Shown here in pieces: positions 1 through 5,681 of a DNA stretch of 8,153 bases (positions within the stretch are counted from its first letter, which is position 1; each line of letters starts with the position of its first letter). The notes below the pieces were generated by a model that saw only the letters and a program-made list of their open reading frames with translations, did not search any database and was not told where the DNA came from. Source of the stretch: an uncultured Verrucomicrobiota bacterium (lineage in GTDB: Bacteria; Verrucomicrobiota; Verrucomicrobiia; Limisphaerales; UBA9464); assembly GCA_903930165.1 (NCBI GenBank), contig CAIYXO010000334.1:1-8153 (forward strand), in the 5' to 3' direction. The translations under genes and the position numbers were made by a program.

Positions 1-683
1 GCCTCATGGTAGTAGGGGGAGATTCCATCGTCGTGCGCCTGGAGGTTGCGCGAGATCGCCTCTTCCAGCACCTGCCGGATCGAGTCATGCAGGACGGGCC
101 ACTCCGCATCGCGGATCCGGTCGGAACGTCGTCCCGGAGAAATGCCGGCGCGGTGAAGGATTTCGGAGGCGTAGATGTTGCCGATCCCGGCGACCTGCGC
201 TGGGTCCATGAGGCGGACCTTCACAGGCTGTCGCGAGCTTCCCAGCCGCGAGAGTGACCCGGGTGTGAACTCGTTGGAAAGCGGCTCCGGCCCTAGGCGT
301 CCGAGTGCTTCGTCGTCGCAGGTGAACACGCCTAAACGTCTTGGATCCTCGAAGGAGAGATGGCCGTGATCCCACTCCATCGACGCGACATCGTGTTTTC
401 CGCGAACCGGAGTCGCCTCCGAGAAGACCAGTGAACCTGTCATTCCAAGATGGATCAGGAGGGTGTCCGGAAGCGTCGACTTGGGTTCCCACTGGAACAC
501 CAGGTACTTCGCCCTTCGATGGAGCCTGAGGAGGAGGCGATCCCGGAGAAGCGGCTCCAGGTCTGACGGTGCCGACGGGCGGCAAGGACGGGGGTGGAGA
601 AGGCGGGTGGAGACCAACCGGTGACCTTCCAAGCCGGGACGGAGACGCCTTACCAAGGCCTCGATTTCGGGCAGTTCTGGCAT
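1..683 (-). CDS. mutM: Formamidopyrimidine-DNA glycosylase (Fpg/MutM), C-terminus beyond window
   Basis: Bifunctional base-excision repair enzyme that removes oxidised purines such as 8-oxoguanine and nicks the abasic site. I translated it by hand from the minus strand; it stays open to the window edge, giving 227 residues of a family usually about 270-290. The protein starts MPELPEIEALVR, the hallmark N-terminus in which Pro2 (the N-terminal residue after Met removal) is the Schiff-base nucleophile and Glu3 the acid. RRAKYL (residues 56-61) carries the conserved catalytic-domain lysine, HLGMTGSL (78-85) is the family beta-turn, DPRRLG (113-118) the intercalation loop, and VAGIGNIYASEIL the helix-two-turn-helix. 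The C-terminal zinc finger lies off the left edge. The usual DPRRFG has Leu117 instead of Phe. The ATG at 683 is fixed by the invariant MPELPE start. The gene diverges from the glycosyltransferase. Family assignment is very secure. Confidence 0.96.
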   Translation of the reverse strand, partial: MPELPEIEALVRRLRPGLEGHRLVSTRLLHPRPCRPSAPSDLEPLLRDRLLLRLHRRAKYLVFQWEPKSTLPDTLLIHLGMTGSLVFSEATPVRGKHDVASMEWDHGHLSFEDPRRLGVFTCDDEALGRLGPEPLSNEFTPGSLSRLGSSRQPVKVRLMDPAQVAGIGNIYASEILHRAGISPGRRSDRIRDAEWPVLHDSIRQVLEEAISRNLQAHDDGISPYYHE

Positions 684-784
684 CTGGAGGAGAATATGTC
701 CGGCAAGCCTGCGTTGGCCACCGGTTCCGTTCCGGCCGGGATTCCGGGTTGGTCCCGCCGGATCGTGTGGGGTAGCTTTCCCGT
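684..784. promoter_or_regulatory. Divergent intergenic region, mutM / glycosyltransferase
   Basis: These 101 bases separate two genes read away from each other, so promoters for both are expected here or just inside the coding sequences. I found no convincing -35/-10 pair and no strong Shine-Dalgarno site for either gene. An in-frame TAG at 773-775 limits how far upstream the glycosyltransferase can start. The regulatory role is inferred from layout alone. Confidence 0.35.
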
Positions 785-1507
785 GTGGATCCGCAGATCG
801 TCATTGTGGTTCCGGTCTTCAACGAGTCCGGGAACATCGAACCCATGGCCCGTGAGGTGTCGGAAGCCTTCGCTTCGGAGACCCGGTCGTGGCAACTCGT
901 TTTCGTGGACGACGCATCCCAGGATGACACCTGGGAAGTGATCGGCCGGGTGACGGCTTTGGACCGGAGGATTCGTGGGTTCCGGCACGCCCGCAACCGG
1001 GGACAGAGCGCCGCGGTATGGACCGGAGTGTCCAGGACCTCGGCACCGTTCGTTTGCACGCTGGACGGGGACCTCCAGAACAACCCTGCGGATCTGCCGG
1101 CGATGCTGGCGATGCTGGACCGTTGCGACTTCGTCTGCGGCAGACGTACGCGTCGTCAGGATTCACCGATGCGGCTGGTGTCTTCTTGGGTGGCCCGGAA
1201 AGTCCGTACCTGGAGCCTTGGATACGACTTCGCGGACACCGGCTGTGCTCTTCGAGCGTTCAAGCGTTCCAGTCTGGAAGGATTATTCCCCTTCAACGGT
1301 TTGCATCGTTTCCTTCCCATCCTTGTGGCGGGAAATGGAAGCCGCGTCCTTGAGATTCCAGTGGGCCACCGGCCCCGGGTTTCGGGCGTCTCCAAATACG
1401 GCGTCTGGAACCGCTTGGGTCGAGGCCTTTTCGATCTGGTCGGGGTGGCCTGGTTTCAAAGGCGGCGACTGGATAGAATTGACGTTTCGGGGGAAAGTGG
1501 CGTATAA
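785..1507 (+). CDS. Family 2 glycosyltransferase (dolichol/polyprenyl-phosphate sugar transferase-like)
   Basis: A 240-residue GT-A fold enzyme expected to move a sugar from a nucleotide donor, probably to a polyprenyl-phosphate or another membrane lipid, at the cytoplasmic membrane face. Family signs in order: VPVFNESGNI (9-18) at the nucleotide-binding strand, FVDDASQDDT (40-49) with the Asp pair, RNRGQSAAVWTG (70-81), and the metal-binding DGD at 94-96 in LDGDLQNNP. DTGCALRAF and HRPRVSGVSKYG follow, typical of the DPM1/GtrB/ArnC-like branch. The GtrB and ArnC types carry C-terminal transmembrane helices. Here there is only one short hydrophobic stretch (LFDLVGVAWF), so membrane attachment is probably peripheral, as in short DPM-like enzymes. 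The start is GTG: an in-frame TAG at 773-775 blocks anything longer, and VPVFNE sits at the usual distance from it. Shine-Dalgarno is weak (GGGG at 769-772). No partner gene such as a flippase is adjacent, so the acceptor is unknown. Confidence 0.88.
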   Translation: MDPQIVIVVPVFNESGNIEPMAREVSEAFASETRSWQLVFVDDASQDDTWEVIGRVTALDRRIRGFRHARNRGQSAAVWTGVSRTSAPFVCTLDGDLQNNPADLPAMLAMLDRCDFVCGRRTRRQDSPMRLVSSWVARKVRTWSLGYDFADTGCALRAFKRSSLEGLFPFNGLHRFLPILVAGNGSRVLEIPVGHRPRVSGVSKYGVWNRLGRGLFDLVGVAWFQRRRLDRIDVSGESGV

Positions 1508-1540
1508 CAGTCCTGTTCGTCGGCTTCGGGGAAATCTGCG

Positions 1541-1568
1541 TTGACATTCTCCACGTCCTTTCTACGCT
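1541..1568 (+). promoter_or_regulatory. Candidate sigma70-type promoter for the FecR-domain gene
   Basis: A perfect TTGACA at 1541-1546 is followed after 16 bases by TACGCT at 1563-1568, which matches the TATAAT consensus at its T, A and final T. Transcription would start near 1575, leaving a leader of about 33 bases before the ATG at 1608. The site lies in the only gap between the glycosyltransferase stop and the FecR gene. The -35 is excellent and the -10 is GC-rich, as might be expected in a high-GC genome. This is pattern matching only. Confidence 0.5.
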
Positions 1569-1607
1569 GCCGAGGTTACGAAACTTAAATCGTCTCAAGG
1601 CTTTACC

Positions 1608-2288
1608 ATGAAACAGCTCGGGTCCTTTTCCCGTCTCGCCGGAGTTGCCGCGCTTTGCGCACTCGTGGCCAACCTCTCCCTCGCCGCCGCCGAAACTGGA
1701 AAGGCCGAGATCAAGGGGATCAAGGGCTCAGTCACCGTTGACGGCCAGGCCGCCAAGGTGGGTGACTCCATCAGCCCTGGTCAGCAGATCGCCACCGGAG
1801 CTGGCAGCCAGTTGAATCTGTTCTTGGGCGACAATGGTCCTACGCTGATCGTTGATGCCAATGCGAGCCTCTCTTTCGACGAACTCTCCTTCGACAAGTC
1901 CGGTGCCGAGCCGGTGATCAACACCAAGATCAACGTCAAGGCCGGCAAGGTTGCTGGGTACGTCAAGAAGACTTCCAGCCAGTCGAAGTACATCGTCCAG
2001 ACTCCGACGACGACCGCTGCGATCCGGGGTACCAAGTATCAGGTGACCGAGGATGGTGTGGTTGCTGTCTGGGAAGGCGTTGTTTCCGTGACGTTCCGAG
2101 GAAACACCTACGACGTCAGCGCCGGCCAGAAGTTTGACCCGGCGGTGGGTGCGGTTGTGGCCAACGACCTCCCGATCCCGTCGTTCAGCCAAGCCAGTTC
2201 GACGGCCACTTCGGCTCTCGGTGGCGCTGTGATCATCACGCCGACCCGTCCGAATCCGGGTTCCTCTGAAACCCAGCCGGGACAGTAA
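1608..2288 (+). CDS. Secreted FecR-domain protein
   Basis: A 226-residue exported protein with one FecR-type beta-rich domain. Residues 1-28 form a signal peptide: Lys2, hydrophobic core AGVAALCALVANLSLA, likely cleavage after AAA28. Cys17 is not in a proper lipobox (Leu precedes it), so a lipoprotein is unlikely. FecR signs include an early motif GSVTVDGQAAKVGDSI near residues 40-55 and the signature YIVQTPTTTAAIRGTKYQV with the following VWEGVVSV. The tail from about residue 190 is low-complexity, rich in Ser, Thr and Pro. Classical FecR is an inner-membrane anti-sigma regulator of iron uptake. This protein has no cytoplasmic or anti-sigma part and no sigma factor neighbour, so it belongs to the secreted FecR-domain proteins, whose role is poorly defined. 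A CAAGG Shine-Dalgarno (1596-1600) lies 7 bases before the ATG. The next gene encodes a CHASE2 cyclase, suggesting a shared envelope-sensing role; that link is inference. Confidence 0.87.
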   Translation: MKQLGSFSRLAGVAALCALVANLSLAAAETGKAEIKGIKGSVTVDGQAAKVGDSISPGQQIATGAGSQLNLFLGDNGPTLIVDANASLSFDELSFDKSGAEPVINTKINVKAGKVAGYVKKTSSQSKYIVQTPTTTAAIRGTKYQVTEDGVVAVWEGVVSVTFRGNTYDVSAGQKFDPAVGAVVANDLPIPSFSQASSTATSALGGAVIITPTRPNPGSSETQPGQ

Positions 2289-2308
2289 TTCCCAAAAATT
2301 TTCCAAGG

Positions 2309-2345
2309 GCCCGGAGCGTTTGCGCTCCGGGCTTTTTGTTTTTTG
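2309..2345 (+). terminator. Strong intrinsic terminator after the FecR-domain gene
   Basis: A perfect 10-bp stem, GCCCGGAGCG (2309-2318) with CGCTCCGGGC (2323-2332), closes a four-base loop TTTG. A T-rich tract from 2333 to 2344, interrupted by one G, follows directly. It begins 20 bases past the FecR stop codon and should end most transcripts there. Its T-tract runs into the earliest possible start codon of the downstream cyclase gene, so it also separates the two expression levels. Confidence 0.93.
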
Positions 2346-2366
2346 GGTGACCTTTGTGAGCGTCCT

Positions 2367-4712
2367 TTGAACCTGCGACCCAAAGTACCCTTCTTTGTCG
2401 CCTGTCTGACCGCTCTGATGGCCGGGAGTTGGCTCTTGGCATCGCGTTGGTTGGACGACACCCGGCATTGGCATCGGTCGATGGAGGCGGGCCCCAGACA
2501 GCGCCTGGAATTGGCCCGGAAGATCGACTTCCTCCATGGACTCGAACTCATTCTCTATGATTGGAGAATCCGGCGTGCCGCGCTGGATTCGCAGCCGCTG
2601 GACTCCAGGTTGGGACTTCTGGTCATCGACAACGGCACCATCGAAGACATCCGTCGGGGTTTGCTGATCGGAGAACCTCTGCGGCCACTGTGGAGGCGGG
2701 ACGTCTACGCCCGGGCATTGAGGGAGCTTAGGGCACAGGGCGCTTCCGCGGTGGCCTTCGACATCATCCTGGGCGAGCACTACGAGGACACTTTCATCCC
2801 CGACGGGAGCTCGAACGAGGTCCATGCGGACCGGTGGTTGGCCTCGGAGATCCGGCAATTCGGTCGGGTTTTCATGGGAGCCACCGAGGAGCTGGGTGTG
2901 GCTCCGCTGTTCTGGCAGTCCGCGGCTGCAGTTGGAGATGTCGAGTCTCCCAAGGATGTCGATGGTTCCGTTCGGCGGGTCCGGGCTTATGCCGATGTGG
3001 AGGGTCTGTCCCTCGAACTGCTTCTTGCCTTGAGGGCCATGAAGCTGGAATGCCCTTCGCCCAAAGAATTGGAAATGCGCGGCATCGAGGTGCAGAGCAA
3101 CCAGCTCTACACGATCCATTTGGAGACCGGTGAGCCCACACTGTTTCCCATCAGCGCCCAAGGTACCGTTCTGGTTCCACGGGGGCGTTTCTCCGTCGAA
3201 TTGCCTGTGCTCAAGAAAGTTCGGCGATGGAACCTTGGAATCCTGCTCGCGGCGGCGGCGGTCGGTCTGGATCTCAATCAGGCCAAGGTGGGTCCCGACG
3301 GCATCCATCTGTCTTCGACCAACGGGACTTCCCGCACGATCCCAACCGATCCTCAGGGTTACTTCCTGATCGACTGGATGGCGGCCGCTACCAATCAATC
3401 CAAGCTGTTTCAGCGACCGCTTTCCGAGGTGGTGGCGTCCGATACCCTTCGACACACAGAAGCGGATTCCGGCGTCTCCAACCGTTGGGCTGGGAAGCTG
3501 GTTTTGATCGGCTCCACGGCCACGGGAAACAACATGACTGACTTCGGGGCGACGCCGCTGGCGGCGAAGGACTTCCTGATCAGCACCTATCCGAACGTCG
3601 CGCAGTCTGTGCTTTCCGGCCGGTTCGTGCACCGATGGCCGGTCTGGGCGGAGTTGACGTTGACCTTCGCCATCACCCTCGTCGCCGCGGCTGTCACATG
3701 GAAGGTTCGACCCGCGTACGCCTTGGTGGCCGTTGCGGTGCTGGCCGGTGGCTATCTGTTGGTTGCGTTCGAAGCCTACTCCCGGTCTCGGCTATGGATG
3801 CCGGTGGCCCATCCGCTGGCTGGGGCATTGGCACTGGCCTTTCCATTCCTGGTCACCTATCGGGCGGTCTTCGCACAGCGTGAACAACAGCGGGTCCGAT
3901 CGGTCTTTTCCAAGATCGTCTCACCCAATGTCGTCCAGGAGTTGCTGAAGGCCGAACGCCTGGGGTTGGAGGGTGCCCGAAGGAAGGTGACCGTCTTTTT
4001 CGCCGACGTCCGTGGCTTCACCGAGATGACCGACCGTTACCAGGCGGAGGCGGATGAGCATGTCCGGCGGCTTGCCCTTTCCGAGTCGGAGGCGGAGCTC
4101 CATTTCGAGGCACAGGCCGGTGAGGTCCTGCGCACCGTGAACCTCTACCTGGCCGCCATCGCGGACGTCGTGAAGTTCCACAACGGTACGTTGGACAAAT
4201 ACATCGGGGATTGCGTGATGGCCTTCTGGGGCGCGCCGGCCGCAGTGCCGACACATGCGGTCCATGCGGTCATCTCGGCCATCGACGCGCAACGTGCCGT
4301 CGCGCGTCTCAACCAGGAAAGGGCAATTGAGAACGAAGGCCGGGCAGCGGCTGTACCACCGCTTCCGCCGGTGCCACTGCTTTCGCTCGGCACCGGGATC
4401 AACACCGGAACGGTGACCGTCGGATTGATGGGCAGCGAGGCGCACATCCTCAACTACACCGTCTTCGGCCGGGAGGTGAACCTGGCCAGCCGGCTGGAAG
4501 GGGTGTCCGGGAAATCCCGCATCATCATCGGCGAGGAAACCTATCTGGAACTCGAGCGCTTTGCCCCGGCGCTCGCTGCGACTTGCGTGGCCCTGGAGCC
4601 GGTGGTGGTGAAGGGGTTTCGTCAGCCGGTGACGATCTATGAGGTTCCTTGGCAGAAAGCCGCCGAGGAGGCTTCTCGCATCTCGGAACTCCTGACGCCT
4701 GGCCGAAGCTGA
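2367..4712 (+). CDS. CHASE2-domain class III adenylate cyclase
   Basis: Membrane receptor cyclase of 781 residues from the TTG at 2367. Order: N-terminal transmembrane helix (about 7-26), extracytoplasmic CHASE2 sensor (about 45-415), three closely spaced transmembrane helices (about 425-445, 450-468, 477-498), a short linker with FSKIVSPNVVQELL, then the cytoplasmic catalytic domain. Catalytic residues are present: metal-binding Asp547 (FFADVRGF) and Asp615 (KYIGDCVM), adenine-selecting Lys611 and Thr698 (NYTVFG), and transition-state Asn705 and Arg709 (NLASRLE). Lys with Thr points to cAMP rather than cGMP. The metal aspartates are 68 residues apart, against about 44 in the mycobacterial Rv1625c cyclase, and a proline-rich stretch (VPPLPPVP) precedes GTGINTG. 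TTG 2367 is preferred because the other in-frame TTG, 2343, lies inside the terminator T-tract; ATG 2418 would cut the first helix. No strong Shine-Dalgarno supports any start. It follows the FecR-domain gene. Confidence 0.93.
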   Translation: MNLRPKVPFFVACLTALMAGSWLLASRWLDDTRHWHRSMEAGPRQRLELARKIDFLHGLELILYDWRIRRAALDSQPLDSRLGLLVIDNGTIEDIRRGLLIGEPLRPLWRRDVYARALRELRAQGASAVAFDIILGEHYEDTFIPDGSSNEVHADRWLASEIRQFGRVFMGATEELGVAPLFWQSAAAVGDVESPKDVDGSVRRVRAYADVEGLSLELLLALRAMKLECPSPKELEMRGIEVQSNQLYTIHLETGEPTLFPISAQGTVLVPRGRFSVELPVLKKVRRWNLGILLAAAAVGLDLNQAKVGPDGIHLSSTNGTSRTIPTDPQGYFLIDWMAAATNQSKLFQRPLSEVVASDTLRHTEADSGVSNRWAGKLVLIGSTATGNNMTDFGATPLAAKDFLISTYPNVAQSVLSGRFVHRWPVWAELTLTFAITLVAAAVTWKVRPAYALVAVAVLAGGYLLVAFEAYSRSRLWMPVAHPLAGALALAFPFLVTYRAVFAQREQQRVRSVFSKIVSPNVVQELLKAERLGLEGARRKVTVFFADVRGFTEMTDRYQAEADEHVRRLALSESEAELHFEAQAGEVLRTVNLYLAAIADVVKFHNGTLDKYIGDCVMAFWGAPAAVPTHAVHAVISAIDAQRAVARLNQERAIENEGRAAAVPPLPPVPLLSLGTGINTGTVTVGLMGSEAHILNYTVFGREVNLASRLEGVSGKSRIIIGEETYLELERFAPALAATCVALEPVVVKGFRQPVTIYEVPWQKAAEEASRISELLTPGRS

Positions 4713-4734
4713 TTCCTTGGCCCCTGGATTCCGC

Positions 4735-5535
4735 TCACCGGTTGTCGCCGTCGAGGAGTCCTCCCAATCCACCGAGAATCGACCCCTCCTCGCGCGAGCG
4801 TCCTCCGGCGGCCGGAGAAGCTGCGATGATCCGGTCGGCGAGGCGGCTCAGGGGCAACGACTGGATCCAAATGCGTCCTGGTCCGCGCAGCGTGGCGAAG
4901 AAGAGTCCTTCGCCGCCGAAGAGAGCGGACTTCACCTTGCCGACGTACTGGATGTCGAAGCTGACCGAACTCTGGTAAGCCACCACACATCCGGTGTCGA
5001 CCCGCAGCGTCTCGCCGGGAGCCAAGGTCCGTTCCAACAGGGTTCCGCCCGCATGGACGAAGGCCCAGCCGTCGCCCAGCAGCCGCTGCATGATGAATCC
5101 TTCGCCGCCGAACAGTCCGACGCCGAGGCGGCGCTGGAAGGCGATGCCAAGGCTGACGCCCTTAGCGGCGCAGAGGAACGAGTCCTTCTGACAGATGAGC
5201 TCGCCACCGACGTCCGAAAGCTTCACGGGCACGATCTTGCCCGGGTAGGGCGCCCCGAACGCGACCTTGGCTTTTCCCGGGGCCTTGTTGTGGAAGACGG
5301 TCATGAAGAGCGACTCGCCGGTGATGAGCCGCTTGCCGGCGCCGAGGAGTGCGCCCCAGATGCCGCTCTGCTGGGAGGACCCGTCTCCGAAGATCGTCTC
5401 CATTTCGATCCCACCCTCCATGTACATCATTCCGCCGGCTTCCGCGACGACGGCTTCGTTGGGATCGAGCAGCACCTCGACAAACTGAAGGTCGTCACCG
5501 TGGATTTCGTATTCGATCTCGTGCATGGATGGCAT
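4735..5535 (-). CDS. AIM24 / TIGR00266 family protein
   Basis: A 266-residue protein of the widespread AIM24 (TIGR00266, COG2013) family. The biochemical role in bacteria is not established; the yeast namesake is a mitochondrial inner-membrane protein. It is predicted to be a soluble, beta-strand-rich fold. I see AGGMMYMEGGIEMET (33-47), GESLFMTVFHN (73-83), and a repeated glycine motif LFGGEG at 141-146 and 205-210, the two copies flanking VDTGCVVAYQSSVSFDIQ (179-196), a strong family signature. There is no signal peptide or clear membrane helix. The C-terminal 20 residues are Gly-rich and probably flexible. The ATG at 5535 has a good AAGGA Shine-Dalgarno (plus-strand 5543-5547, 7-base spacer). 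An ATG three codons downstream also exists but is worse placed. The gene converges on the cyclase with only 22 bases between stop codons and no visible terminator, and diverges from the aldo/keto reductase. Confidence 0.92.
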   Translation of the reverse strand: MPSMHEIEYEIHGDDLQFVEVLLDPNEAVVAEAGGMMYMEGGIEMETIFGDGSSQQSGIWGALLGAGKRLITGESLFMTVFHNKAPGKAKVAFGAPYPGKIVPVKLSDVGGELICQKDSFLCAAKGVSLGIAFQRRLGVGLFGGEGFIMQRLLGDGWAFVHAGGTLLERTLAPGETLRVDTGCVVAYQSSVSFDIQYVGKVKSALFGGEGLFFATLRGPGRIWIQSLPLSRLADRIIAASPAAGGRSREEGSILGGLGGLLDGDNR

Positions 5536-5560
5536 GTTGAAGTCCTTTCTTTCCCGAGCA

Positions 5561-5573
5561 GCACCCGGGGTGC
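5561..5573. repeat. Short inverted repeat in AIM24-gene leader
   Basis: GCACCC, a single G, then GGGTGC forms a perfect 6-bp palindromic pair. It lies about 25-38 bases upstream of the AIM24-family start codon, between the expected promoter and the Shine-Dalgarno. It could be an operator half-site pair or chance in GC-rich DNA. The one-base centre makes an RNA hairpin of the full length unlikely. Confidence 0.3.
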
Positions 5574-5591
5574 GGTCGAAGGTTTCGTGAA

Positions 5592-5609
5592 AACGATCCC
5601 AACGATCCC
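5592..5609. repeat. Tandem 9-base direct repeat
   Basis: AACGATCCC occurs twice with no gap, so the two copies are spaced just under one helical turn. The pair is central in the divergent region between the AIM24-family and aldo/keto reductase genes. Adjacent direct repeats of this size can bind a regulator dimer in tandem, but no regulator gene is nearby. The repeat is directly visible; the function is not known. Confidence 0.45.
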
Positions 5610-5681
5610 TTGTGCAGGATAGTGGTCAAGAATCTGTCGCCAGTGTTTGCCGCGAAGGGTGGGTGGTCCCATTGTTTACGC

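Larger units (their letters stand above)
5536..5681. promoter_or_regulatory. Divergent intergenic region, AIM24-family gene / aldo-keto reductase
   Basis: These 146 bases must serve genes read in both directions. They contain the Shine-Dalgarno of the AIM24-family gene (5543-5547), a perfect 6-bp inverted repeat with a 1-base centre (5561-5573), and a tandem 9-base direct repeat (5592-5609). A minus-strand TTGACC at about 5625-5630 could be a -35, but no good -10 follows at the right spacing. A regulatory role is inferred from layout and repeats. Confidence 0.4.

Noticed and set aside
85..1083. A 332-codon minus-strand frame spanning mutM and the glycosyltransferase.
   Set aside because: It overlaps two clearly recognised genes in other frames, and its translation is Arg/Pro/Ser-rich without any motif.
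2286..2366. FecR stop codon and cyclase are in the same reading frame with no other stop between, raising a readthrough or split-gene fusion.
   Set aside because: The FecR protein is complete with a natural C-terminal tail, a strong terminator lies between, and the cyclase has its own N-terminal membrane helix. Same frame has a one in three chance.
2343..2366. Earlier TTG start (2343) for the cyclase.
   Set aside because: It sits in the T-tract of the terminator with no Shine-Dalgarno. TTG 2367 leaves the complete first membrane helix. The longer form is not fully excluded.
1728..3632. A 634-codon open frame on the minus strand opposite the FecR and cyclase genes.
   Set aside because: It crosses the terminator and the FecR/cyclase boundary, has low-complexity Arg/Gly/Gln-rich sequence with no recognisable domain, and is explained by the codon bias of the real genes on the plus strand.
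4713..4734. Possible terminator between the convergent cyclase and AIM24-family genes.
   Set aside because: I found no stem-loop with a T-tract in the 22-base gap.
4717..5622. A 301-codon plus-strand frame opposite the AIM24-family gene.
   Set aside because: The minus-strand frame has strong family motifs and a good Shine-Dalgarno; the plus-strand frame has neither.
5610..5681. N-terminal extension of the aldo/keto reductase from TTG 5610.
   Set aside because: The extra 24 residues do not resemble the family, whose N-terminus matches the ATG at 5682.
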